DNA of 64,000 nt from Fremontodendron californicum (GCA_030761205.1 JAULJL010000017.1:692001-756000); one strand, 5' to 3'; shown: positions 34,606 through 45,958, counted from the first letter of the stretch. Numbers and translations: made by a program. The notes: generated by a model from the sequence alone, not told the origin.

Positions 34606-36418
34606 TCAAATAGGCTTGATCTTGAAGTGGAGTGAGATGAGAGAGAATACAAAGCACTTCAAGTCCTGCAGTACATAAAATGCCAATAAGACCAGAGATA
34701 GATAAGCAGAAGACACTACATCCAATAAACTTGTATCCTGTTAAATTTTTAGCACAGCAAGATTTACTAAATGTATAAGAGAACCAACATCTGCTATGTT
34801 ATTCGGACTCGCGTGTGAGTGTCGGACATGAGTATGTGTCCGACACGGGTATGTTTGATTTATTCTAAGTTTTTCCATGTATTTGGAGGGTCCTTAAGGG
34901 ATCATATTCTCATACCCATGTCTGAATATGTGTCGGACACGGGTGTCGGACATGGGTACTTCAAGTAAAATGAAGAGTCGAAGCAACATAGAACATCTGT
35001 GTATCAGTGTATGCATGAGCACAAGGAATCAGATAAACTACTGAAGACAACATTTATAAAGCTCTTCCACCTCTTGGAATAAGTCAGGTCAGATTCCAAC
35101 CATGATCAGACATCTAATTTTCTTTAATCTCTATTGTTAGATACTGGGGGTGGTAGGCATATCAAATCACCACCCTTAAGTTTGATCCACTATGGAATAT
35201 GGACCCTGACTAATTTGGTAATTCTTTTCAAATAGACATTTATAAGAGGAGCAAAAATAAACTTTAGTCTGGTCTTTCAGCATTACAATTTAAAACCAGA
35301 CAAGAAATCAAGTGCCAATGCAGAAATAAATTAACAAAAATCAATCAAGGAGCGACCATCAATGAAAACAAAATCATCTTTGTTTCACATTACCATGTTA
35401 GAGATTTTGCGATGCAATAAACAAGAAAAAGTGGAAACAGGAAACTAAAACCATCTCCCCATACTCAATGATACAATACAAAGGCCAAAAGGGATCGAGA
35501 CATGGATGAAGAGAATAAAATAGCAGATTGACAATGTATATTAGCTGACCTGAACAAGATAATAAAATATGCGAAGCCCTTCAGGATCCTTACTGCTCTG
35601 AACATCAACAAGTGACCCAATCTTTGAAGTAGTGAAAGAGATATGCTCATTCCCCATCACAATCTCAAGCTCCTGCCGACCAATACGGTCAGGCTCTGGC
35701 CAGTTGTTATCATCTTCCTTCATGATCTACACAAACCAAAAGAATTGAACTATATCAGAAACCATAAAACGATAAAAATTGCAAAATTAAACCCTACTGA
35801 GCATTAAATGAACCAGAAATTACCATAAATCACAGAAATAATCAATTATCAACTAAAAACGAAATTTTTTTAACCTATCAAAGAAGATAGTGTGGTTTGG
35901 TTTTCACTTATAAGTTACCAAACAGCAGTAAGACCTAAAACCCAGCTGGAAAAGCAAGCAATTTGAAAAGCTAAATTAGTAAAAACAGAAAACTACAAAA
36001 ATTTAAATCAACCAAAACTGGAAACAAGAGATAACAAATACTAACTCATTATTTAGACAAAACATAGAGAAAACAAGAAAAAAAATTCTAATTTCCCACT
36101 ACAAATATGATGAATAATCTCAAACCCTAGGCAAAGTTTGAATTAAAGAAAAATTGCAAAACATGAAGGCAAAGGAAAGGGTTTAAAACGAGAGAGGACC
36201 TCGCTCTCGGCAATGATGCGGCGGCATTCCTTGAGAGCGGCAGGGGTGAGGAAGACCTCTTTGCGGATCATGGTGTCGTTTTTGTAGTTGGAGTTGTTAG
36301 CATATCGGAGCTTCCCATCGGGCCTAAACTCGAACTCCAAAAACTCGTGCCCGAACTTCCCTTTATGCCCCACGTAGTAACGGAGGTAAAACTCTCCGCT
36401 GTTCTCCTCGGCCGCCAT
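34606..36418 (-). CDS. MAGO: Mago nashi, exon junction complex core
   Basis: Three exons on the minus strand: 36418-36200, 35726-35550, 34665-34606 (456 nt, 151 aa). MAGO binds Y14 (RBM8A) and, with eIF4A3, forms the exon junction complex deposited on spliced mRNA. Seen: FYLRYYVGHKGKFGHEFLEF, RPDGKLRYANNSNYKNDTMI, RKEVFLTPAALKECRRII, DDNNWPEPDRIGRQELEIV, HISFTTSKIGSLVDVQSS, DPEGLRIFYYLVQDLKCFVF and the end HFKIKPI, which is near-invariant across eukaryotes. Exon 2 begins with IMKEDD at the conserved intron position. A 4.7-kb transposon inserted 323 bases upstream of the ATG may affect its promoter; intron 2 carries a MITE (34796-34989). Confidence 0.98.
34796..34989. mobile_element. MITE-like repeat in MAGO intron 2
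   Basis: Ends ATGTTATTCGGACTC and, inverted, GAGTCGAAGCAACAT. The interior repeats GTGTCGGACATG/GTCCGACACGGGTATG several times in both orientations. ATGTTGCTCGGACTC-like ends are common in plant genomes. No target duplication was resolved. Confidence 0.5.
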
Positions 36419-36740
36419 TGTTTTCCCTCTCTTTTTTCTCTCAGATTCTCGAGTAAACAGTAAAGAGCAAACAAAGAACACTGACTCCTCCTATCGAAGG
36501 GATTTTTCTGGATCTCTCGGTAGGTCAGTTTGTAAAATCTATTTGGGTATTGCCAACTTATCTGGCCCACCAAAAGTACAGTCTTGGGCCTTCGAAGTTT
36601 AGTTTGGTCTGGGCATAAAGCCATTGTCTTGCCTAATCTGGGTTGAATTAAGGATATCCTGACATTGACGTTTTGCAGTCTCAGGAGAAAAACCATGTTT
36701 TCTATTGGCTATTACTAATTACTATCTTGGTTTAGTTGAT

Positions 36741-37183
36741 GGCTTTTTTATTTCAATATAGCAAAAAAAAAAAAAAATTATCAAATTACCGTTACTTTTT
36801 GATTATTTCCCAAAATACGGACCTTTTTTTCCAGCTGGGAAATCGCCATCCCCCATGGCGATTTCCCAGCGTGTTTTTTTGCAAATTTGCAAAAAACACC
36901 AAGGGAAATCGCCATGGGGGATGGCGATTTCCCTTGGTGTTTTTGCAAATTTGCAAAAAATTACCAAGGGAAATCGCCACCCCCCATGGCGATTTCCCTT
37001 GGTAATTTTAGCCAATTTTGCTAAAACCATGAAGGGAAATCGCCATGGGGGGTGGCGATTTCCCTTCATGTATATTTTTTTTTTTTAATTAATAAAAAAA
37101 AATTATATTAAAACAATATTTTATTTTAATTTGATAAATTTATTTTTAAAAATTATAAATTAAATTAAAATATTTTTTTTATA
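36741..37183 (+). repeat. Left TIR with four hairpins
   Basis: Hairpins at 36834-36870, 36897-36939, 36961-37005 and 37028-37070 share the stem GGGAAATCGCCA / TGGCGATTTCCC with a short loop of C or G. The loop alternates CCCCC, GGGGG, CCCCCC, GGGGGG, so successive hairpins are inverted relative to each other. Spacers are themselves palindromic (TTTTTGCAAATTTGCAAAAA at about 36875-36895 and again at about 36941-36960). Confidence 0.95.
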
Positions 37184-37842
37184 GGTTTGGTTATTTATTT
37201 TTTTAAAATATATATTAAAAATGTAATTTAATTTATTATTACAATTTTATAAAAAATAAAAATATATTTCTTATTAAAATTTAAAAAGAAGATTATATAA
37301 AAAATAAAATTTTTATATCAAAAATTTTATTTTTTATAATTTTGTAATATTATAAAAAAGAAAATTTAATTTATATCAAAAATAATTTAATGATGTAAAA
37401 TGTAAATAAATTTTTTTTAAAAGAAATTTATCGAGTCACTTTTTTAAATAAAGAAGTTATTTTTAAGTTGGTATCGTAAAATAATTTTTTTAATTTGATT
37501 AGTTTTTTTGAGTTGGTATTCGATTAACTCGTGACATTAATTTAATCATTGTTTTTAATAATAATATAGATTGTTACAGTTTAAAACTGGATATTTGATA
37601 AAAAAATTTTAATTTAATTTCTGATTACATTTTTTTTTCTTATTATAATTTAAAAAGAAAATTAAATTAAAATGAAAAAAAGAAAAGCAACTTATCATGT
37701 AATTTGGATTATTATATTAAAATTAAATAACAACATTAAGATATAAATTAAAATAAAATATAACAATTAATTTCCGAACAAATTACATGAAATGCAAAAC
37801 ATATAAATTTATATTAGAAATTTAAAACACATTACAATTATT

Positions 37843-40569
37843 CTAATTATTGCGTGGTGTAGAGCAACAGTGTCGAGCTCTTCTAGTGCGTGGTGGTTGC
37901 ACCCGTCGTTCAACCTCGTCAGTGGCACGTATTCGCGGTCCACCACGACCTCTTGCTATAACCGCCAATGGTTCCGGTTGAATGTCATCAGTCGTTTCAT
38001 CCGTATCAAAAATTTGAAACCCACTGCTGGATGAGCCAACACCTAGTTCACCCATAACGGGAACCTGACTACTAGATGCACCCATAAATGATGTAGCATC
38101 AAATGCTGACGAAGGGGTTCCAAACTGATACATGGATGTTAAATATGCTGAACTTGGACTTTGGACGGGGAGCTGGTCATCTAACCTCGTTCTTGGCGGT
38201 GATGGTCGGTAACACTCATCAACGTCATATCCGGGGTGACTTACGGAATAACGATGGCTGGATGGTACTCCATGATCCCGTTCAGGTTCAGGATGATCAA
38301 ATGACATCCTCGGTGCTGTGAACTCCGATGAGGTCGGTTGACGCCTTCGCCCACGTTGTCGGCGAGGTCTAGGAGCATCCATATCCTGTGTAGGAGGGAC
38401 TGGAGCTGAAGTTTGTCCGGTAAATGGCATACTCCTAACATCCTCGTGCATCGACGGTGGACAAACGAAAGGCCGACCTTCATTTCTATACCATCTTATG
38501 TAATCAGCAGACGGGTTGAAATTATTACCAACAATCGGGTAACCTGTCGGAATTCGTTCAAAACGTATGTTCCACCATTGGATCCAACGTTCATGCTTCG
38601 CAGGCCAGAATTCATCATTACGACCACGCATGTCGACCTTGTGAAGCTTATCAAGGTTCATCGGGGCTGCAGGAATTGGTTGTTGCATCCCAAATTGTCG
38701 CAACACCCGGTCAGTTTGGTGCCACTCTACATATGAAAAGCATATCAATGCTGTGTTTGCTTTCCATATATTGAAATTATTGTAGGCATCCGATGGGAGG
38801 CATGCCATAATTTCACTCGAGGAATATGGCATCCACAGAAACTGCGAATAATTATTACAAATTATTAGTTTCATAAGGATTAAATAAATAAAAAAAACTT
38901 CAATGTAACAATCGAAATATTTACCTTATCATATCCTAGTCGATCTAGTCGTAGTCTTATACTTGCAAGATCGCTCGGAGTCTCTGTAAAATCTCTACCC
39001 GTACTCCTACTCCACCTATTAAAATGCATATAATATCTTAATGACCTATAAAAATACAATTTCGTACAAAATTAATAAAATAGTAAAGATTATTACCTGC
39101 TTGCAAGGGGGTATACAGCCGAAATATCCACGCGCGGAGCAAGAAATGGTAGCCGATACCAAGCCCATGATTGTAGAAGCACTAGACATCCACCTATGTC
39201 ATGGTTTTTTGGAACTGTAGCTCGGCAAAGTTCTCTATACAAAACTGCCAAACACGCAGAACCCCAACTATAATTTGCTGCTTCCTCTAAATCACGTAGC
39301 AATGGAAGATACATTAAATGTACCCGACTGCTCGATTTGTCAGGCATCAGTAATCCTCCAATCAAACGTAAAATATATGCTCTAGCAGCATATTGTATTT
39401 GTTGTTCGGTTGCATGTAATGGCAGATTTTGAAACGTTTTCAACCAAGTCAGTCTCACCGTTGAGCCAGATACGACGTCTTCTGGAGGTACCTCACCCAA
39501 TAGATCTTGACACAGTTCATTCCAATCTAGCAGGCTTCCGCCTGTAACTGCATCGCCATGGATCGGAAGTCCAAGTTGCAGCGCAACATCTTCGAGACTG
39601 ACCGTGCATTCACCACATGGAAAATGAAAAGTGTGCGTCTCGGGTCTCCATCGTTCGACCAACGCAGAGATTAAATCGGGTTGTATCACAAGTCGTCGAA
39701 TTTGACTTGCGTGATAAAATCCGGCTCTTCTTAAGTGGTCGATAATATAAGGATGCGGGTCCTCCAATGTAAATTTCCTCGAACGTAATACGCGACGAGT
39801 TTCCTGTTATAATAATAAAAATTAATATATTATAAAACTATAACAATTAAAAAGTAATAAATAAAACTATAAAATAACAAAATAATAATATAATATAATA
39901 TAATATAAACAATAATAATATAATATAATATAAAACAATAATAATATAATATAATATAATATAATATAATATAATATAATATAATATAATATAATATAAT
40001 ATAATATAATATAATATAAACAATAATAATATAATATAATATAAAACAATAATTTCGTATAAAAAAACAATAATAATATAATATAAAAAAAAAATAATAA
40101 TATAATATAAAAAAACAATAATAATTTAATATAATATAAAGAATAATAATATAATATAATATAAAACAATAATAATATAAAAAACTATAATAATATAATA
40201 TAAAACAATAATAATATAAAAAACAATAATAATATAATATAATACAATAATAATATAAAAAACAATAATAATATAATATAAAACAATAATAATATAATAT
40301 AAAACAATAATAATATATAAAACAATAATAATATAATATAATATAACACAATAATAATATAAAAAACAATAATAATATAAAAAAAAATAATATAATAATA
40401 TAAAAAACAATAATAATATAAAAAAAATAATAATATAATAATATAAAAAACAATCATAATATAAAAAATAATAATAATATAAAAAACAATAATAATATAA
40501 CAATTTACTTACCTCGTTAAATATAACCTCCGAGATGTGATTTTCTTGTAACCTTAATAGTGAAGCCAT
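37843..40569 (-). CDS. MAIN-like plant mobile domain (PMD) protein, inside MULE
   Basis: Four exons on the minus strand: 40569-40513, 39803-39097, 39015-38925, 38841-37843 (1854 nt, 617 aa), open throughout with good GT-AG sites. PMD signatures: HLRRAGFYHASQIRRL, ERWRPETHTFHFPCGEC with TVSLEDVALQLGLPIHGD (residues about 69-103), WSRSTGRDFTETPSDLASIR and LRLDRLGYDKFLWMPYS, then NLDKLHKVDMRGRNDEFWP. The C-terminal third is low-complexity with a basic patch RPRRQRGRRRQ (about 443-453), a possible nuclear signal. PMD proteins occur in transposons and as the host proteins MAIN and MAIL1, which act with the phosphatase PP7L in silencing transposons and maintaining meristems. No phosphatase domain is present. 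Its role for the element is unknown. Confidence 0.9.
39810..40505. repeat. TAATATAA-type microsatellite filling intron 1 of the PMD gene
   Basis: Nearly 700 bases of imperfect AATAATATAATATAA and ATAAAACAATAATA units between the exon 1 donor and exon 2 acceptor. It yields spurious Tyr/Ile-rich open frames on the minus strand. Confidence 0.95.
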
Positions 40570-40696
40570 TTCAAAATATTGTTGTAGAAAAAAAAATTTG
40601 TAGAAAGAAATTTTTTTTGGTAGAAAAATGATAAAATTTTGAAAGAAAATGAAAATTTGAATGAGAGTAATGAAAATTTGAAGAAGAGTAGAGGGG

Positions 40697-40865
40697 TATT
40701 TATAGAGGGTGGGGGGTGTGGGGGGAGGGGGGACGTGGGGGGTGGGGGGTGGGGGGAGGGGGGATGGGGCAACGGTCATATGACCGTTGCCCCTTTGAAT
40801 TGTGGGGGTGGGGGGTGGGGGGTGGGGGGAGGGGGATGGGGCAACGGTCATATGACCGTTGCCCC
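40697..40865 (-). promoter_or_regulatory. PMD gene promoter: TATA box plus two 28-bp palindromes in G-rich DNA
   Basis: TATAAATA on the minus strand (40697-40704) lies about 130 bases upstream of the PMD ATG. Upstream are two identical perfect palindromes (40766-40793 and 40838-40865) whose half-site is GGGGCAACGGTCAT, separated and flanked by G-run DNA (GGGGGGTGGGGGGTGGGG) on the plus strand. Palindrome and spacing are seen; a role as operator for an element-encoded or host protein is inferred. Confidence 0.65.
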
Positions 40866-40987
40866 TTTGATTTTTTTTTTTTTTTTTTTTTTTCATTTCA
40901 AATTTAAAATTTAAAAAAAAAAATCAAAATATTAAATTATAAAAAAATCTAAAATATATTTTACGAATTTTTAAATTTTTTTAAATT

Positions 40988-41432
40988 ATAAAAAAAATAT
41001 TTTAATTTAATTTATAATTTTTAAAAATAAATTTATCAAATTAAAATAAAATATTGTTTTAATATAATTTTTTTTTATTAATTAAAAAAAAAAAAATATA
41101 CATGAAGGGAAATCGCCACCCCCCATGGCGATTTCCCTTCATGGTTTTAGCAAAATTGGCTAAAATTACCAAGGGAAATCGCCATGGGGGGTGGCGATTT
41201 CCCTTGGTAATTTTTTGCAAATTTGCAAAAAACACCAAGGGAAATCGCCATCCCCCATGGCGATTTCCCTTGGTGTTTTTTGCAAATTTGCAAAAAAACA
41301 CGCTGGGAAATCGCCATGGGGGATGGCGATTTCCCAGCTGAAAAAAAAAGGTCCGTATTTTGGGAAATAATCAAAAAGTAACGGTAATTTGATAATTTTT
41401 TTTTTTTTTGGCTATATTGTAATAAAAAAGCC
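40988..41432 (-). repeat. Right TIR with four hairpins
   Basis: Mirror image of the left TIR: hairpins at 41101-41143, 41166-41210, 41233-41275 and 41302-41338, with the same stems, loop alternation and GCAAATTTGC spacers. Confidence 0.95.
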
Positions 41433-41442
41433 TTTAGTTGAT

Positions 41443-41605
41443 ATTAGATTGACTAATAGAAGATACTGACAATGATGTCTTACTGAACCAAACTAAATGA
41501 AATACATTAATTATGGTTATGCTGTTATTGTCAAGTGTTAAGACTTCCTTTCTGCTAAAACAAAAATTTCTCTTATAACTGTGACTTTGTAGGCTCAATT
41601 AATAC

Positions 41606-41647
<42 letters not shown>

Positions 41648-42081
41648 TCAAAAAAATTCATTTCATGTGTTGGGTTTTCATTAATTTTCTAGCGAACCTT
41701 ATAATTTTAATGCATTTGTATTCATATTTTGAGAGAGAGAACATCTTTGAAACATTCGTATATGAGAGATTCAAGTTAACTAATTGGTATACATCAGAAT
41801 TTTGAGACTTTTAATTTAAAATTAAATATATACTATATTAGAAATGAGAAAGGATTCATGCTATGATGATTATGTAACTCAAAAGGCTTCTTTTTTCAGT
41901 TTTTGGTCTTTCTCATTGTTCTCGTCATAGGGAAAAATTAGAAGTAAAAACCATCTTTTATCATGAATTTATTAAGGTAAATCTACATCTCTGGTTCATA
42001 AAAGGGGGAAAAGAAAAAAAAGTCACACAGATTGAAGAAAACAAAAGCAAATAAGCGAATAATAATAGCACTGCCTCTCCC
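41443..42081. other. Downstream region of the phytocyanin gene
   Basis: A TA run at 41611-41645; 41900-42081 probably holds the phytocyanin 3' UTR. No other gene is supported. Confidence 0.45.
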
Positions 42082-42691
42082 CTAGCTCATAATTGCAAGA
42101 ACGGCCCCCAACACGAGCCAAAAGGCTAGCATAAAACCATTATTGATGATGCTAGGAGCTCCGCTAGGCGGTGATGTCCCTGAAGGAGTAGTTGAACCAG
42201 ATGGGGTGGAGGGTGAGCTGCCACTGGCTGCTACAACATTGATGGCTAGCTTCATGCCTCCAGCACAATGTCCAAAGGTGGGGCATATGAAATGCATTGG
42301 CCCTGTATTGGATAGAGTGATGACTGTGTTTCCATCGCTGTGGGTTTTGAGAGCATTTCCGGTGTTGCAATTATCATAGTCACTTTTGGTTACTTCGTCC
42401 ACCAGGTGGCTGCTATCGTAGTTAAACACTAACAGTGGAAATAGAAAAGGATCATATTTTTAGTTAGTCCAATTAAATTGTACGTACTGTTTTGAAAAAT
42501 GAAACATACTAATTAGCTTTGGTAATTAGCAACTTACAAAGTGTGTCGCCTACAGTGAATGTTTTCCCTTGAACCCAAGTCGTGTAATCTCCGGCGGTGG
42601 TCCAGCCACTGCTGTCTCCTACGGTGTATTGCACGGCATAAGCTGCCGGAGTTGCCAGGAGAAGGAGGAGGAGAGCTGCCGCTAAAGCCAT
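42082..42691 (-). CDS. Phytocyanin (uclacyanin / blue copper protein type)
   Basis: Two exons on the minus strand: 42691-42538 and 42428-42082 (501 nt, 166 aa). A signal peptide (MALAAALLLLLLATPAAYA, residues 1-19) precedes the plastocyanin-like domain VQYTVGDSSGW. Copper ligands are visible: His59 (DSSHLV), Cys100 (FICP), His105 (GHCAGG) and Met110 (GGMKLAI); Cys72 and Cys106 form the usual disulfide. Met as axial ligand separates it from stellacyanins (Gln) and early nodulin-like proteins (ligands lost). A Ser/Pro/Thr-rich linker and a hydrophobic C-terminus (MLAFWLVLGAVLAIMS) indicate a GPI-anchored extracellular protein. These proteins carry electrons at the cell surface; the partner is unknown. 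The single intron is at the position usual for the family. Confidence 0.93.
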
Positions 42692-45600
42692 GTTTAAAGC
42701 CTAATTTACTTAGAGAACGAAAAGAAGGAAGGCAAATTAAAGGACCTCTTAGCACGTTATTTATGTTATATTGAAGGCTGAAGTTAAATTAAGAAAATGT
42801 TGTTCAATAATTTATAGAAGCAAAAGTCCAGCACTTTCTCTTTTATTCTTACTAAAACCATAATAATTGTTAGCTTAATATTCTTCTATCTTGTCCTTCA
42901 CCAAATCAATTTGAAAATAAGATATTTGACTGCTTTTTTTCTTCTGACTTCAATAAAAAAAGCATACGATATTGGTAGGTTTGGCTCGCAGCCTCTTTTT
43001 AGGAATGCTTTTATAAACTTTGATCTCTCACTTATATAAAAATTAATGGGGTGAAAGTTACTGAAAATTTACTCAAATTATTGGATCAATGGCTGTTCTT
43101 TCTTTCAATTCCATCCTTGATTAATAAGTAGTCTTAAACTATCATGTGCCCCTTTGCTAGAGACAAACGTTTCAGCCTAAACAAATTAAGTCTACAATCT
43201 CTGGCTATATGTGACATTGATTAAAACCTAAATCACCTCCATGAAAACACTTTGGAGAATAAAGTTGGCTAAGTGAGACAGGTTGAAACTGATCTATTGT
43301 TTATGCAATGACTTATGTCTTAAACTACATTTTCATCATACCTAACCCCGTTGGCCATTACATCACCAACCTAATAAAGCCAATCAATTCAAATAGGAAC
43401 CGAACTACTCAGAAAAAGCACCTTCAAGAAGCATATATATATATATATATACATATATACACACATATATATATATATATAAGCCAATCTGAAGAGAATA
43501 TTTAAACTTTTCATTGAATAATGATTTGCCCTTGTCTTTCATTTTAAACATTTATTATTTATTCACCATTGCTTCCTAATTTCTCCATAGATAGCGAAGA
43601 TTAGTTAGCAATAGCATGATGAACCCACCATCTCTCCATTTCAAATTATTAAAAATTTGGAGTATTAGTTAATGTATAGCGTTAGCATATGATAGTCATG
43701 TACTTTGAAAATAAATCGTTAAGGAGTTGGTGGAGTTGGTAAGACATGACAAGAATCTGCTGTGGATTTTACAGTCTACTCGAACAATTTTGGGTGGACG
43801 GCAAATAATATAATAATAAAAACAAAACAAAACCAATGCTTTCTTTCGGCTCATCAGGCGAGAGGCTTTCTCCAATTGGCCAATTCAACCGTAAAATGGA
43901 AGACATATGCTGGTCAACGTTATGGCCAAACTTTATAGAAACCCAATCTAGATTAGATAATGCAGCTATGCTAAGTCGATAGTTTCTTCTATCCCCTTTC
44001 TAAAGCCAAATTCTTCAATTCTTTTGCGTAAGGAATCAGAATTTGAGCTGTACACATATATATATATATAATCGGTTTGGTGATGACTATCTTGGTCACT
44101 ATGAAATTTAAGGGAAGGTTGGATATAAAATAATGATTTGGACACTCTTCGTAATTAAGTGATAAGTGTTCAGTTTAGAGTAAAGATTTTTAAATTTTAA
44201 TTTCAAACTATAATATTTTGTTCTTCTCAAAACTTAGATAAATAGTTAATTAAATATATACACACAAAAAACATACACCCCAAATATATAATATAACAAT
44301 GATAATTGATTAATTCTGATTAAAATAATAATATTTTTTTAAAGCCATTAAAAAAAATGATGATTGGTTCGTTGGACTTGGATGTTCAAGTGCTGCATCC
44401 TGCCTGGATTCTAGTCTAGCTATGGGCAAAGAATTGGTTCAATCAACCACATTGCCATCCAGGGTCTGGCTCAAAAGGAAGCGAATTATAAGCCCGCAGA
44501 GAAAGAAAGGGCAATTAGACCATAAGGAAATTTTAGGCCTTTGGCCCAGCACCAAGCAAGCCTCTTTGCAACTGAAAATGGCGGTTCTACCCAGTCTTTT
44601 ATGCTGTTTTCCCATCCAATTTACGGGTATGCTGAACAAGTATAATTTTCCTGATGTCAACCATGGATTAAAACAGTTTGCTGGTTCTGTCTTTTCTTTT
44701 TTAAGCTCCAGCTCTCCCTTAAACATCCTTGTCAATTTTCATGCACCTCACTCACAGTTTCTCTTGATTTTGAACAGGATTCATTTGCATTAGAGGTTTT
44801 GACTGGCTGAGCAAATCACAGGGCAAGAAATTAAACGCAGTATATTTCAGAATTTTTTTTTTTTTTTGGGGGAAACCTGGTATAGATGCACAACTACCGT
44901 CCAACAACATCCAATCCCTTTTACGCCAATACAAGTTGTGGGCGGTTTTATTTTAATCCTGTGGGCTTTGACACTGTCCAAACTGGAATATACACGCAAT
45001 ATCAGCACCACCTTGTACATCGTAGAAATAACCACGTAACTGAAAACTGTCATCAGCATTGCAATTTGCAAACCTCCTTTCCGTTGTTAAGCGTTTATTA
45101 TGCTAAAGAACATATTTATATAGTAGGATCAATGTATTCGAGTTAGCAGATAGCCAGATTCAGATTAAGACCGCCTTCTTTCTCTTTCTCTTTTCTAAGA
45201 TATGACAACAACTCCGCTTTATTGTGCCATAATAATAACGCAATAAATCCGAGATTCGAAGCCTCGTACCAGACGAGACCAACCCAACCGACTTTTAGCT
45301 CTTCATTCATAGGCCAATTTTCCAATTGAATGGGTTGACTACGTCACTAGAGTAATTTTATCATCTCCCACATTCAAACAATGTGGACGCCTGCAACATC
45401 CAATGATACAAATTCAATGTTAACCACATCAGGAATATTATACTAGCATAAGTTAAAAAGAAACATATATTTTAATGGATAGGGTTTGTTTCTTGTATTA
45501 TTTTCCACATGAACATCTGTTCGGAGCCTCATGTATGACGTTGAATATGGCAGTATACTATTAACTTCAAGCTCCATATATAATGATGTGTGAGAGATTC

Positions 45601-45891
45601 ACCCCAAACCGTATAGCAATGTTGTTTGTGGTACCCATTCAGGCTCAGCATGACAGCGTTTCGAGCGGGTCCCGCCTGCGTTCACCTCGACTTTTCACAC
45701 CACCATGCTTAAAGTACTTTTGTGGCTTTTTCTATATCTTCTGCTGCCCCTTCTGCACATTCATGAACAAAAAGGCTACTTAATACTTGAGATCACCGTT
45801 CAATATTTCTATCAATATACATTGCAACTGTACAAGGAAACAATGTGATAGACATGATCGATCTTTAGGAAAACTTACCTTAAATCTAGCA
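42692..45891. other. Intergenic DNA between phytocyanin and dioxygenase genes
   Basis: Contains a TA/CA-type microsatellite at 43434-43480 and the phytocyanin promoter next to 42692. Frames at 44422-44793 (123 codons, plus), 44439-44735 (minus) and 44886-45146 show no domain, signal or splice pattern. No gene is supported. Confidence 0.45.
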
Positions 45892-45899
45892 TATAAATA
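45892..45899 (+). promoter_or_regulatory. TATA box of the dioxygenase gene
   Basis: TATAAATA, 60-67 bases upstream of the ATG at 45959, giving a leader of about 35 bases. Confidence 0.6.
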
Positions 45900-45958
45900 G
45901 GAAGGGCAGGTTGCTCCATTATTTAATTGGCCATATACTAGCAAACAACTGAAGTAAT

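Larger units (their letters stand above)
36741..41432. mobile_element. Mutator-like element carrying a plant mobile domain gene (4.7 kb)
   Basis: The termini are GGCTTTTTTATTTCAATATAG on the left and the inverted GGCTTTTTTATTACAATATAG on the right, within TIRs of about 440 bp (36741-37183 and 40988-41432). A perfect 10-bp repeat TTTAGTTGAT flanks it (36731-36740 and 41433-41442), fitting Mutator-like elements (8-11 bp). The only gene inside is an intact PMD gene on the minus strand (37843-40569); no MURA/MULE transposase is seen. TIR near-identity and a perfect duplication point to a recent insertion. It lies between MAGO and the phytocyanin gene. Confidence 0.9.

Noticed and set aside
36736..37088. 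Overlapping plus and minus frames with repeated GNRHPPWRFP
   Set aside because: Translations of the TIR hairpins; identical peptides on both strands come from the palindromes.
39830..40896. Large minus-strand frames of 207 and 256 codons rich in Tyr, Ile and Phe
   Set aside because: They read through the TAATATAA microsatellite of the PMD intron; the only genuine coding part is exon 1 at 40569-40513.
36834..41338. Regularly spaced identical hairpin repeats resembling a CRISPR array or REP cluster
   Set aside because: The host is a plant nuclear genome, spacers are palindromic and repeated rather than unique, and the arrays lie symmetrically in transposon TIRs.
44422..44793. 123-codon plus-strand frame between the phytocyanin and dioxygenase genes
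   Set aside because: No known domain, no signal, no splice-linked partner exons, and an antisense open frame of similar length covers the same DNA.
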